Origin: DATBSL01 sp963729875
GTDB taxonomy: Bacteria > Acidobacteriota > Vicinamibacteria > Fen-336
DNA: 64,000 nucleotides
NCBI GenBank assembly: GCA_963729875.1
Contig: CAVSPR010000007.1
Location: 310,001 to 374,000, forward strand
Direction of reading: 5' to 3'
Positions 8,461 to 15,913 of the stretch are shown in pieces (within the stretch, counting starts at the first letter, position 1; each line of letters begins with the position of its first letter). The notes below the pieces were generated by a model. That model ran no database searches, was not told where the DNA came from, and was given only the letters and a program-made list of their open reading frames with translations. Position numbers and translations under genes: made by a program.

Positions 8461-10551
8461 GATCGCCGGGCCGCCCCGCGTGGACGGCAGCCGTACTCGT
8501 CTCCTGCGGGCTCGTCGCGGTCGGGTGCTCCCGCTCCGGCGAGGCGGCGAAGCCGCGCCGCCGGGCGCCGCACAGGGTGTTCCTCGTCGGCTTCGACGGA
8601 ATGGACCCGACACTGGCCCGGCGCTTCATGGCGGAGGGGAAGCTCCCGAACCTGACCCGGCTCGCGCAGGAAGGCGCGTTCGCGGCTCTCCAGACGACCC
8701 AGCCTTCCGAGTCCCCGACGGCGTGGGCGAGCTTCGCCACCGGCGTGAACCCGGGCAAGCACAACATCTTTGACTTTCTCGTCCGCGACTTCGAGACCTA
8801 CATGCCCGACCTCGCCATGGTCCGCAAGGAGCCGCCGGAGTTCCTCTGGGGGCTCGTCCCCACGAAGAGGCCGCGGATCCTCTCCACCCGCGGGGGCACC
8901 TCGTTCTGGGTCCACGCCGGGCGCGACGGCATCCGCAGCGTGGTCCTGACCGTCCCGGTGACGTTCCCGGTCGAGGGGGTCCACCACTCTAACCTCCTCG
9001 CCGGATTCCCCCTGCCCGACGTCCGCGGGACGGTGGGCACGTTCTCCTACTGGGCCACGGACCTCTCCCCCGCCGAGGCGGGGAACACGGAGTTCGGCGG
9101 GATCCTCGAGCGTCTCCTCTTCGAGGACGGGGTGGCCTCGACCGTCCTCGTCGGCCCGGACAACCCGGTCGTCGTGCAGGAGGCGACCCGGCTGCGGGCA
9201 AGGCGCGCGGCCTCGGGTCGGGCCGCCGACGAGGAGCGCCGCCTCGCCGACCTCGACGCCCGGCGCCGCCTTTCGGTCCCGCTGGAGGTCCGGTGGAGCG
9301 AGGGCGTCTCGAGGGTCGGGCTTCGCCTCGGGGGACGAAAGGCGAGCCTCGCCGTCGGCGAGTGGACGGACTGGATCGAGGTGACGTTCACCGTCAACGC
9401 CCTCGTGCGCGTCCGGGGCATGGTCCAGCTCCACGTCGTCCGGGCCGACCGCGAGCTGCAGCTCTACGCCTCTCCGGTGAACCTCGACCCGCGGCGGCCG
9501 GCCGTCCCCATCTCGAGCCCGGAGGGCTTCTCGAGGCGCCTGGTGGACGAGATCGGCCTCTACCGCACGCTCGGCTGGGCCGAGGCGACCTGGCCCCTCA
9601 ACGAGGGCCGGCTCGACGAGGCGGCGTTCATGGCCGACTGCGACCGCGCGTTCGCCGACCGCGAGCGCATCTTCATGAAGAGCCTGGAGCGCGACGACTG
9701 GGACCTCTACCTCGCGGTCGTCGAGACGACCGACCGGGTCCAGCACATGATGTGGCGCTTCATCGACCCCCGCCACCCGATGTACGACCCGGCCCTCGCC
9801 GCCACCTGGGGCGACGCGATCGAGCGGACGTACCGCAAGTGCGACGACCTCGTCGGGCGCATGCGGGCGAAGCTGCCCCCGGACGCGGTCGTCTTCGTCA
9901 TGTCCGACCACGGCTTCCACTCGTTCCGACGCTGCGTCAACCTCAACAGCTGGCTGGCCGAGAACGGCTATCTCGTCTTCTCCGGGCAACCCTCGGGCGG
10001 GACGAAGACGCCTCGCCGACCTCTTCGGCCGGGGCCGCTTCTGGGAGGGAGTGGACTGGAGCCGGACCCGCGCCTACGCCCTCGGCCTCGGGCAGATCTA
10101 CTTCAACCTCCGCGGGCGCGAGTCGCAGGCGGCATCGTCTCCGCCGGGCGCGGAATACAGCGCCCTGCAGGACGAGATCGTGCGAGAGCTCTCTCCCCTC
10201 GCCGACCCGGATACGGGCGAGCGGGTCTTCGGCGGGATCTACCGGCGCGACGAGCTCTACCACGGCGAGTACCTGGTGAACGCGCCGGACCTGCAGGCCG
10301 GCTTCAACGACGGCTACCGGGTCGGGTGGCAGGACACACTCGGCGGGATCCGGCCGGCCGTCGTCGAGAACAACACGAAGAGGTGGAGCGGGGACCACTG
10401 CGGGACCGCCCGCGAGATCAGCGCCGGCGTCCTCTTCACGAACCGCCGGCTCGCGCGCGAGGACCCGCACATCCTGGACTTCGCCCCCACGATCCTGAAG
10501 CTGCTCGAGGTCCCCCTCCCGGCGGACCTGGACGGGAGGCCCTTCCTGTGA
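8457..10551 (+). CDS. alkaline phosphatase superfamily (type I phosphodiesterase-like) lipoprotein, frameshifted
   Basis: About 697 residues with lipobox LVAVGC. Metal and nucleophile motifs are FDGMDPTLARRFMAEGKLPN, SESPTAWASFATGVNPGKH (nucleophile Thr), ETTDRVQHMMW and MSDHGFHSF. The reading frame breaks near 10008-10014: one extra C in GACGCCTCGCC moves the frame from the N-terminal part into the C-terminal part (DLFGRGRFWEGVDW onward). A second, compensated shift at 10128-10155 alters ~10 residues relative to the paralogue at 58.7 kb. The start ATG overlaps the remnant's stop. It likely acts on a phosphoester or phosphonate head group in the periplasm; the substrate is unknown. Confidence 0.8.
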
Positions 10552-11045
10552 AGCTCTCCTTCCGTGCACGCCCGATCGGTGTCGTCCGCTCCCCCTGGAC
10601 GAAGGGCCCCGGAACGCCGATCCAGCCGCTCTTCGCGGAGGGGGCCCGCGGGCAGGTGGCGATCGACGCCCGCTACGCCGAGGCCCTCACCGACATCGAG
10701 GGCTTCGACCGCCTCTGGCTGATCTACTGGCTCGACCGCGCCGGCCCCTACCGCCCGCTCGTGACGCCGTACCTCGACGATCGTCCCCACGGCGTCCTCG
10801 CCACGCGGTCGCCCACTCGCCCCAACCCGATCGGCCTCTCGGTCGTGCGCCTCCTGGGGCGAAGCGGGTGCACGCTGGAGGTCGCGGACGTCGACGTCCT
10901 CGACGGCACTCCGCTCCTCGACCTCAAGCCCTACGTGCCGCGCTTCGATGCCTGGACCGGGCGCGCCGGCTGGGTGGACGACGCGCCCGACGCGACGACG
11001 CGCGACGACGGGCGTTTCGACGGCACTCCCGGATCGAAGGGCTGA
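10548..11045 (+). CDS. trmO: tRNA (N6-threonylcarbamoyladenosine37-N6)-methyltransferase TrmO
   Basis: 165 residues of the TsaA/YaeB family, a SAM-dependent enzyme that methylates t6A37 of tRNA. Recognisable blocks are the N-terminal PIGVVRSPW, FDRLWLIYWLDRAG, ATRSPTRPNPIGLSVVRL (the family signature) and DVLDGTPLLDLKPYVPRFD. The protein ends shortly after the core beta-barrel, so it lacks the C-terminal extension of E. coli TrmO, as many TsaA members do. GTG 10548 overlaps the upstream stop by 4 nt, implying translational coupling to the phosphodiesterase gene. Confidence 0.85.
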   Translation: MKLSFRARPIGVVRSPWTKGPGTPIQPLFAEGARGQVAIDARYAEALTDIEGFDRLWLIYWLDRAGPYRPLVTPYLDDRPHGVLATRSPTRPNPIGLSVVRLLGRSGCTLEVADVDVLDGTPLLDLKPYVPRFDAWTGRAGWVDDAPDATTRDDGRFDGTPGSKG

Positions 11046-11179
11046 GACGGTGCCCCGCACCAGAGCCGCCGGCCGAGCGCTCCCCCCGAGGCGACCTCGA
11101 TCGTCCTCGAGAGCATCGTCGCGGAGAGCGCGAGGAGACGACACGGAGAGACGCCTGTGAATCCATCGAGGAGGTCATC

Positions 11180-11608
11180 GTGAAGATCGGCATCGTCATC
11201 TGCGACCGCTACCGCACCTGCGGCGGCGGCAAGTGCTTCCGGGCGGTGCGCGAGCGCGCGGGGGCTTTCGCGCGCTATCCCGCGCACGAGCCCCTCGAGG
11301 TCGTGGGCTTCTCGACCTGTGGCGGGTGCCCCGGCGGCAACGTCGAGTACGTGCCGGAGGAGATGATCCGCAGCGGGGCCCAGGCCATCCACCTCGCGAC
11401 GGGGCTGGTCGTGGGCTACCCGCCGTGCCCGCATCTCGACGATCTCGTGGCGTTCGTCGAGCGCCGGTACGGCGTCCCGGTCGTGGTCGGGACACACCCC
11501 ATCCCGGAGAAGTACCGTCTCGTGCACCTGGATCTGCGCTCCTGGGGCCGACTGGAGCGGCACCCGGACCTGCTGGCCACCGAGGAGGTCCGCCAGGCCT
11601 ACGACTGA
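11180..11608 (+). CDS. CGGC-domain protein
   Basis: 142 residues with the CGGC domain (PF08821), a putative metal-binding fold. It contains ICDRYRTCGGGKCFRAVRER near the N-terminus, STCGGCPGGNVEY around residue 50 and GYPPCPHLDDL around 80, all conserved cysteine motifs of the family. GTG 11180 follows GAGGAGG. The family's biochemical role is unknown; it often occurs in redox or metal contexts. It is convergent with the racemase gene. Confidence 0.85.
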   Translation: MKIGIVICDRYRTCGGGKCFRAVRERAGAFARYPAHEPLEVVGFSTCGGCPGGNVEYVPEEMIRSGAQAIHLATGLVVGYPPCPHLDDLVAFVERRYGVPVVVGTHPIPEKYRLVHLDLRSWGRLERHPDLLATEEVRQAYD

Positions 11609-11642
11609 GCCGGGATCCTGACGTTGGACTGCCGATCCGGCT
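11608..11642. terminator. imperfect bidirectional terminator-like hairpin
   Basis: AGCCGGGATC (11608-11617) pairs with GATCCGGCT (11634-11642) with one bulged G. It lies between the convergent CGGC-protein and racemase genes. There is no clear U tract. Confidence 0.35.
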
Positions 11643-11657
11643 GGTCGACGAGGTGAC

Positions 11658-12353
11658 CTAAGCCGCCAGGGCGTATCGGGCGGCTTCTTCGGCGTGGATC
11701 TGGGCCGTGTCGAACAGCGGCACCTCGGCGTCCTGCGGCCCGAGGAGCAGGCCGATCTCCGTGCAGCCGAGGACCACGCCCGCGGCTCCCCGAGCCGTCA
11801 GGTCACCGACGATCCGCTGGTACTCCAGGCGGGACTCGTCCCGCACCCGGCCGCGGCACAGCTCATCGTAGATGACGCGGTGCACCGTCTCCCGCTGTTC
11901 GGCCCGGGGCACCAGGACCTCGAGACCGTGGCCCCGCTCGAGCCGGCCACGGTAGAAGTCCTCCTCCATCGTGAACCTCGTGCCCAGCAGCCCTACGCGC
12001 GCGACCCCGGCCACCTTCACGCGTCTCGCCGTGGCGTCCGCGATGTGCAGCAGCGGGAGATCGACCGCGGCCTCCAGCTGCGGCGCCAGCTTGTGCATGG
12101 TGTTCGTGCAGAGCACCAGGAAGCCCGCTCCGGCCCGCTGCACGGCGCGGCCCGCGGCCACCAGGATCTCGCCGGCCTCGTCCCACCTCCCCGCGTGCTG
12201 CTGCTCCTCGATCTCCTGGAAGTCGACGCTGTAGAGGACCAGCTTCGCGGAGTGGAGCCCCCCGAGCGTCTCGCCCACGACCCGGTTGATGGTCCGGTAG
12301 TACGGCACCGTCGACTCCCAGCTCATGCCCCCGATGAGTCCCGCGGTCTTCAC
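11658..12353 (-). CDS. aspartate/glutamate racemase family protein
   Basis: 231 residues of the cofactor-independent Asp/Glu racemase family. It begins VKTAGLIGGMSWEST. The two catalytic cysteines are in LVLCTNTMHKL and VVLGCTEIGLLL, the expected pair. Its closest described relatives are broad-specificity amino-acid racemases such as YgeA. GTG 12353 was chosen; the next upstream in-frame start (ATG 12407) would overlap the divergent thioesterase start. A role in D-amino-acid supply or turnover is likely, but the substrate cannot be read from sequence. Confidence 0.85.
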   Translation of the reverse strand: MKTAGLIGGMSWESTVPYYRTINRVVGETLGGLHSAKLVLYSVDFQEIEEQQHAGRWDEAGEILVAAGRAVQRAGAGFLVLCTNTMHKLAPQLEAAVDLPLLHIADATARRVKVAGVARVGLLGTRFTMEEDFYRGRLERGHGLEVLVPRAEQRETVHRVIYDELCRGRVRDESRLEYQRIVGDLTARGAAGVVLGCTEIGLLLGPQDAEVPLFDTAQIHAEEAARYALAA

Positions 12354-12393
12354 GGCTCGCCCCCTTCCCGACTCCCGGCCGGAACGCGTGAGG

Positions 12394-12399
12394 CAGAAT
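12394..12399 (+). promoter_or_regulatory. -10-like box, leaderless geometry
   Basis: CAGAAT lies exactly 6 nt before ATG 12406, so transcription would begin at or next to the start codon. No -35 is recognisable at 17 nt. Confidence 0.35.
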
Positions 12400-12405
12400 G
12401 ATCCC

Positions 12406-12918
12406 ATGAGCCGACAGAAAGAGGACGCGTTCCAGGACCACTACGCGGACGATGTCGCCCACTGCTACGGCTGCGGGCGGCTCAATCCCCACGGCCACCA
12501 CATCGAGACCCGCTGGGAGGGCGAGGAGACGGTGACCCGCTTCACCCCCGAGCCGCACCACACGGCCATCCCGGGCTACGTCTACGGCGGGCTCATCGCC
12601 TCCCTCGTCGACTGCCACGAGACCGGCACGGCCGCCGCGGCGGCGGCGCGGGCGGAGAGCCCGGACGCGGTGGCTCGAGACCGGCCCGCAGAGATGCCGC
12701 GCTTCGTCACCGCTTCGCTCCACGTCGACCACCTCCGCCCCACGCCTCTCGGCCCGGAGCTCCAGATACGCGGCCGCGCGACGGAGGTGAGCGCGCGCAA
12801 GGTCGTCGTGGAGGCTCGCGTCCTCGTGAACGGCGAGGTGACGGCGCGCGGAGTCGTGGTCGCGGTCCGGATGCCCGAGGGCATGACGTCGCGCCCGTCC
12901 GGGTTCGTGCCAGAATGA
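12406..12918 (+). CDS. PaaI-type hotdog-fold thioesterase
   Basis: 170 residues. The acyl-CoA thioesterase hotdog domain is seen in YVYGGLIASLVDCHETGTAAAA, where G-G followed by D/E provides the catalytic acid, and in the strand-rich half SLHVDHLRPTPLGPELQIRGRATEVSARKVVVEARVLVNGEVTARG. An N-terminal CYGCGRLNPHG segment (CxGC) is common in 4HBT proteins of this type. It likely hydrolyses acyl-CoA in the cytoplasm; the substrate is unknown. It is divergent from the racemase gene with about 50 nt between starts. Confidence 0.82.
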   Translation: MSRQKEDAFQDHYADDVAHCYGCGRLNPHGHHIETRWEGEETVTRFTPEPHHTAIPGYVYGGLIASLVDCHETGTAAAAAARAESPDAVARDRPAEMPRFVTASLHVDHLRPTPLGPELQIRGRATEVSARKVVVEARVLVNGEVTARGVVVAVRMPEGMTSRPSGFVPE

Positions 12919-12949
12919 GCGGAACCTCGAATGCAAGGGAGATGCTCGC

Positions 12950-13411
12950 GTGAAGAACCTCGTGACCGCCGCCGCCGTGCTCCTCGTCGCCACCTCCGTC
13001 GCCGCCGGTGAAGCCAGGACCTACGGCAAGCCCCTCACCGTCAAGGACGTGACCAGGGTCTCCGACATCCTCGCGCACCCCGAGCAGTACGAGGGCAAGC
13101 GGGTGAAGGTGGAGGGCGCGGTCGTGGAGGTGTGCAAGATGAGGGGCTGCTGGATCCAGATCGCCGGCGACAAGGACTTCGAGAGCATCCGCTTCAAGGT
13201 CGACGACGGCGTCATCACCTTCCCGGTGAGCGAGCGCGGCAAGACGGCGCTCGTCGAGGGCGTCGTCTCGCTCTCGACGTTGAGCGCCGAGGAGCAGATC
13301 AAGCAGGGCGAACACCACGCGCAGGAGCAGGGCACGACCTTCGACTCGAAGAGCGTGAAGGGCCCGAAGACCGTCGTCATGCTGAAGGGCGAAGGGGCCG
13401 AGATCCGGTGA
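12950..13411 (+). CDS. DUF4920 exported protein
   Basis: 153 residues. A signal peptide ends near SVAAGEARTYG. The DUF4920 region has YEGKRVKVEGAVVEVCKMRGCWIQIAGDKDFESIRFKVDDG, an OB-like beta-barrel with conserved CxxxGCW. Family members are small periplasmic proteins of unknown function. GTG 12950 follows AAGGGAG. It overlaps the next gene by 4 nt, so it is probably co-translated with the PepSY-type membrane protein. Confidence 0.82.
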   Translation: MKNLVTAAAVLLVATSVAAGEARTYGKPLTVKDVTRVSDILAHPEQYEGKRVKVEGAVVEVCKMRGCWIQIAGDKDFESIRFKVDDGVITFPVSERGKTALVEGVVSLSTLSAEEQIKQGEHHAQEQGTTFDSKSVKGPKTVVMLKGEGAEIR

Positions 13412-14028
13412 CGGCCGCCGGCGGCCCGGGCACGGGCGGCCGGCGCAACTGGCGGAAGCTCAACAACGCGCTCCACCGGGACGTCGGCTACTTGATCGTC
13501 GGGCTCACGATCGTCTACGGGATCTCCGGCCTCGCCGTGAACCACCGTGCCGACTGGAACCCCAGCTACCGCGTCGCCAGGCGCGCGCTGCAGATCGATC
13601 CGATCCGGGCGACCGAGCGGGACGAGATCGTGGGCCAGGCGCGGGCCGCGCTCGGGCTGGGGGAGCCGAGGAACGTCTTCCGGCCGGACCCCCAGACGCT
13701 GCAGCTCTTCTTCGAGGCGGAGACGTACTCGGTCGACCTGCCGACGGGCGCGGTGATCGTCGACGGGAACCGGCCGCGGCCGGTCCTCTACGAGATGAAC
13801 CAACTGCACCTCAACACGCCCAAGGGGGCGTGGACCTGGATCGCGGACCTCTACGCCGTCGCGCTGCTCTTCGTCGCCGGCACGGGCCTGTTCGTGCTCA
13901 AGGGCCGGACGGGGATCACCGGCCGCGGGGCCTGGCTCACCGCCATCGGGATCGCCATCCCGGTGGTCTGCTGGCTCCTGCTGACCGCGGGCGACGCCCT
14001 GAGGGCCGGGCGGTTCCATAGAATGTAG
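13408..14028 (+). CDS. PepSY-associated membrane protein
   Basis: 206 residues resembling COG3295-type PepSY-associated membrane proteins. It has an N-terminal transmembrane helix (DVGYLIVGLTIVYGISGLAVNH) and a periplasmic loop with LFFEAETYSVDLPTGAVIVDGNRPRPVLYEMNQLHLN. Two C-terminal helices follow (IADLYAVALLFVAGTGLFVLKG and AIGIAIPVVCWLLL). HRDVGY and NQLHLN are typical. Family relatives occur with iron or redox systems. GTG 13408 overlaps the DUF4920 stop, and the pair may act together in the envelope. Confidence 0.75.
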   Translation: MTAAGGPGTGGRRNWRKLNNALHRDVGYLIVGLTIVYGISGLAVNHRADWNPSYRVARRALQIDPIRATERDEIVGQARAALGLGEPRNVFRPDPQTLQLFFEAETYSVDLPTGAVIVDGNRPRPVLYEMNQLHLNTPKGAWTWIADLYAVALLFVAGTGLFVLKGRTGITGRGAWLTAIGIAIPVVCWLLLTAGDALRAGRFHRM

Positions 14029-14056
14029 GAGTCGTCTCCGACTCGAAAGGACTCCC

Positions 14057-14449
14057 ATGGAAGCCATGACCGTGACCTTCCCCGGCGGAAAGCGCGTCGA
14101 CGCAGAGTGCTGCGGCTTCACGATCCGCACCGACCAGCCGCCGCAGGCCGGCGGCGAGGGCTCGGCGCCCCCGCCGTTCGACCTCTTCCTCGCCTCGATC
14201 GCGACCTGCGCCGGGATCTACGTGAAGGGCTACTGCGACTCGCGGGGCATCGCGACCGAAGGCCTGGGGCTCGAGATGCAGATCGAGCGCGAGCCCGAGA
14301 AGCACCGGGTCGTCCGTCTGGCGCTGGAGATCAAGCTCCCCGAGGGCTTCCCCGAGAAGCACCGCGAGGGCGTCGTCCGCGCCGCGGAGCTCTGCGCGGT
14401 CAAGAAGCACATCCTGAACCCGCCGGCGTTCGAAATCCGGACCGTCTGA
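14057..14449 (+). CDS. OsmC/Ohr-family protein
   Basis: 130 residues of the OsmC-like fold. The segment APPPFDLFLASIATCAGIYVKGYCDSRGI contains the conserved helix with the reactive cysteine (ATCAGI) and a second cysteine 8 residues on. A basic half follows (IEREPEKHRVVRLALEIKLPEGFPEKH). Members reduce organic hydroperoxides or serve as small thiol-dependent enzymes. AAAGGA precedes ATG 14057. The cysteine spacing differs from classic Ohr, so the exact activity is uncertain. Confidence 0.8.
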   Translation: MEAMTVTFPGGKRVDAECCGFTIRTDQPPQAGGEGSAPPPFDLFLASIATCAGIYVKGYCDSRGIATEGLGLEMQIEREPEKHRVVRLALEIKLPEGFPEKHREGVVRAAELCAVKKHILNPPAFEIRTV

Positions 14450-14511
14450 GGGCCCGCTGCTCGGGGCCGCCGGCCGGGGCCGCACGGGTGTCTTTCGTCG
14501 ATGATGCCATT

Positions 14512-14530
14512 CTATCGAAAAATGTGATAG
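14512..14530. promoter_or_regulatory. inverted repeat upstream of the HTH-nucleotidyltransferase pair
   Basis: CTATC-N9-GATAG lies in a locally AT-rich stretch just before the winged-helix gene. It is a plausible autoregulatory operator, as AbiEi-type regulators bind inverted repeats at their own promoter. Confidence 0.4.
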
Positions 14531-14539
14531 TCTCTTCTC

Positions 14540-15304
14540 CTGCTACTGCCCTATCTCGTCACCAGCCAGGCGCGACGGCGACTCCTGCGATTGCTGTGGG
14601 CAGACGGAGCCGGGGGCAGCGTCAGCGAGCTGGCTCGCCGGGCCGGGGTGAGCTTCGCCGCTGCCCACCGGGAGCTCGAGGCGATGCGCGCGGAGGGTCT
14701 GGCGCTGTCGGAGCGAACCGGAGCCGCGCTCGTCTATCGCGCGAACCCCGCCTACGGGCAGGCGGGGCTGGTCCGGCGGCTCCTCGGAGAGAGTGCGGAC
14801 GGCTCCGCGCCGCCTCCCGTCGCCGATGACGACAGGGTCCGACACTGGCTCGCCGCCGCAGGGGCGCCGCTACTCGTTTCGCGTTCCGCGACGGACCCGA
14901 TGCCCCGGCTGGAGGAGGTTCTCGCGCAGGGCCTGACCCTCTCCCACCACGACGCAACCGTGGCCCGGGTGCTGCCCCTCGTCCTGTGGCGGCACCGGGA
15001 CCGGCTGGATCACGACGGGCTGGTACGCGCCGCGACGCGGCGGAACGAGCGTCAGGCCCTCGGCTTCTTTCTCGAGCTCACGGGGCTCCTGGGCGGAGAT
15101 CCCGAACTGGAGTCCGTCGCCCAGCGCCTGCGGGACCATCGCCGCACGCGAGCGCGACCCTTCTTCGCGCGGGCGCAGGGGCGAATGGCCCTGGCCCTCG
15201 CACGGAAGAGGACGCCGGCGGTCGCACGGCGATGGGGCTATCTCATGAACATGGACCTGGAGAGCTTCGCCTCGGCCTTCGGCAAGCACGGCGAGGCGGC
15301 ATGA
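14540..15304 (+). CDS. winged-helix regulator, AbiEi-like partner of a nucleotidyltransferase
   Basis: About 237-254 residues. The N-terminal winged helix is clear: ARRRLLRLLWADGAGGSVSELARRAGVSFAAAHRELEAM. No ATG or GTG precedes this helix in frame; TTG 14591 would cut into its first helix, so a CTG near 14540-14546 is a possible start. The C-terminal ~140 residues (helical, with RATRRNERQALGFFLELTGLL) have no domain I can name. It overlaps the nucleotidyltransferase start by 4 nt. Size, domain order and coupling resemble AbiEi antitoxins of type IV toxin-antitoxin systems. Confidence 0.6.
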   Translation: MLLPYLVTSQARRRLLRLLWADGAGGSVSELARRAGVSFAAAHRELEAMRAEGLALSERTGAALVYRANPAYGQAGLVRRLLGESADGSAPPPVADDDRVRHWLAAAGAPLLVSRSATDPMPRLEEVLAQGLTLSHHDATVARVLPLVLWRHRDRLDHDGLVRAATRRNERQALGFFLELTGLLGGDPELESVAQRLRDHRRTRARPFFARAQGRMALALARKRTPAVARRWGYLMNMDLESFASAFGKHGEAA

Positions 15305-15861
15305 GGGTCTACACCCCCGAGGAGCTCCGGCGCTTCCTCGCGGCCATGGACAGGGCCCTGGAGCATCCCGCCGAGGTCGTGGTCATCGGAGGCGCGGCCG
15401 CCGCTCTCGAGCACGGGGTCGCCAGCGGCACGAGGGACATCGACACCTGGACGCGAGTGCACGGGGATCTGGCGGCGGCCGCCGAGCGCGCCCGCCGAAC
15501 GAGTGGGCTCGCGGTGCCCTTCGCCCGGAGCGGGGTCGCGGACGGGCCCCACGACTTCGAGTCACGTCTCCACAGGGTGCTGCCGCGGTTGCGGCGCCTG
15601 AAGGTGATGGTGCCCGAGAGACACGATCTCGTGCTGATGAAGGTCCTCCGAGGCGACGAGCACGACCTCCAGGCCATCGAGGCCATCCACCGTCGCTCAC
15701 CGCTCGAGCTACCCGTCCTCCTGAGGCGTTACCGGGAAGAGATGGGCTCGACGATCATCGATCCTGGTCGGCTGAGAGGCCAGTTCCTGACCATGGTCGA
15801 GCGGCTGTTTCCGGCAGACCTGGACGGGGTCGAGGAGGGCCTGCGCGGACGGCAGCGATAG
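15301..15861 (+). CDS. DUF6036/AbiEii-like nucleotidyltransferase
   Basis: 186 residues with a minimal nucleotidyltransferase core. GG at residues 30-31 (VVVIGGAAAALEHGV) is followed by the metal-binding pair D46 and D48 in GTRDIDTW. A later KVMVPERHDLVLMKVLRGDEHDLQAI block corresponds to the conserved helix seen in AbiEii and DUF6036 proteins. The ATG overlaps the upstream regulator's stop. A toxin that nucleotidylates tRNA or another cell target is the family expectation; a housekeeping NTase is the alternative. Confidence 0.65.
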   Translation: MRVYTPEELRRFLAAMDRALEHPAEVVVIGGAAAALEHGVASGTRDIDTWTRVHGDLAAAAERARRTSGLAVPFARSGVADGPHDFESRLHRVLPRLRRLKVMVPERHDLVLMKVLRGDEHDLQAIEAIHRRSPLELPVLLRRYREEMGSTIIDPGRLRGQFLTMVERLFPADLDGVEEGLRGRQR

Positions 15862-15913
15862 CGTCGAACCGCCGCGTCCCGGCCCACCGCTGGTATGCTG
15901 CCGGGAGCGCCCC

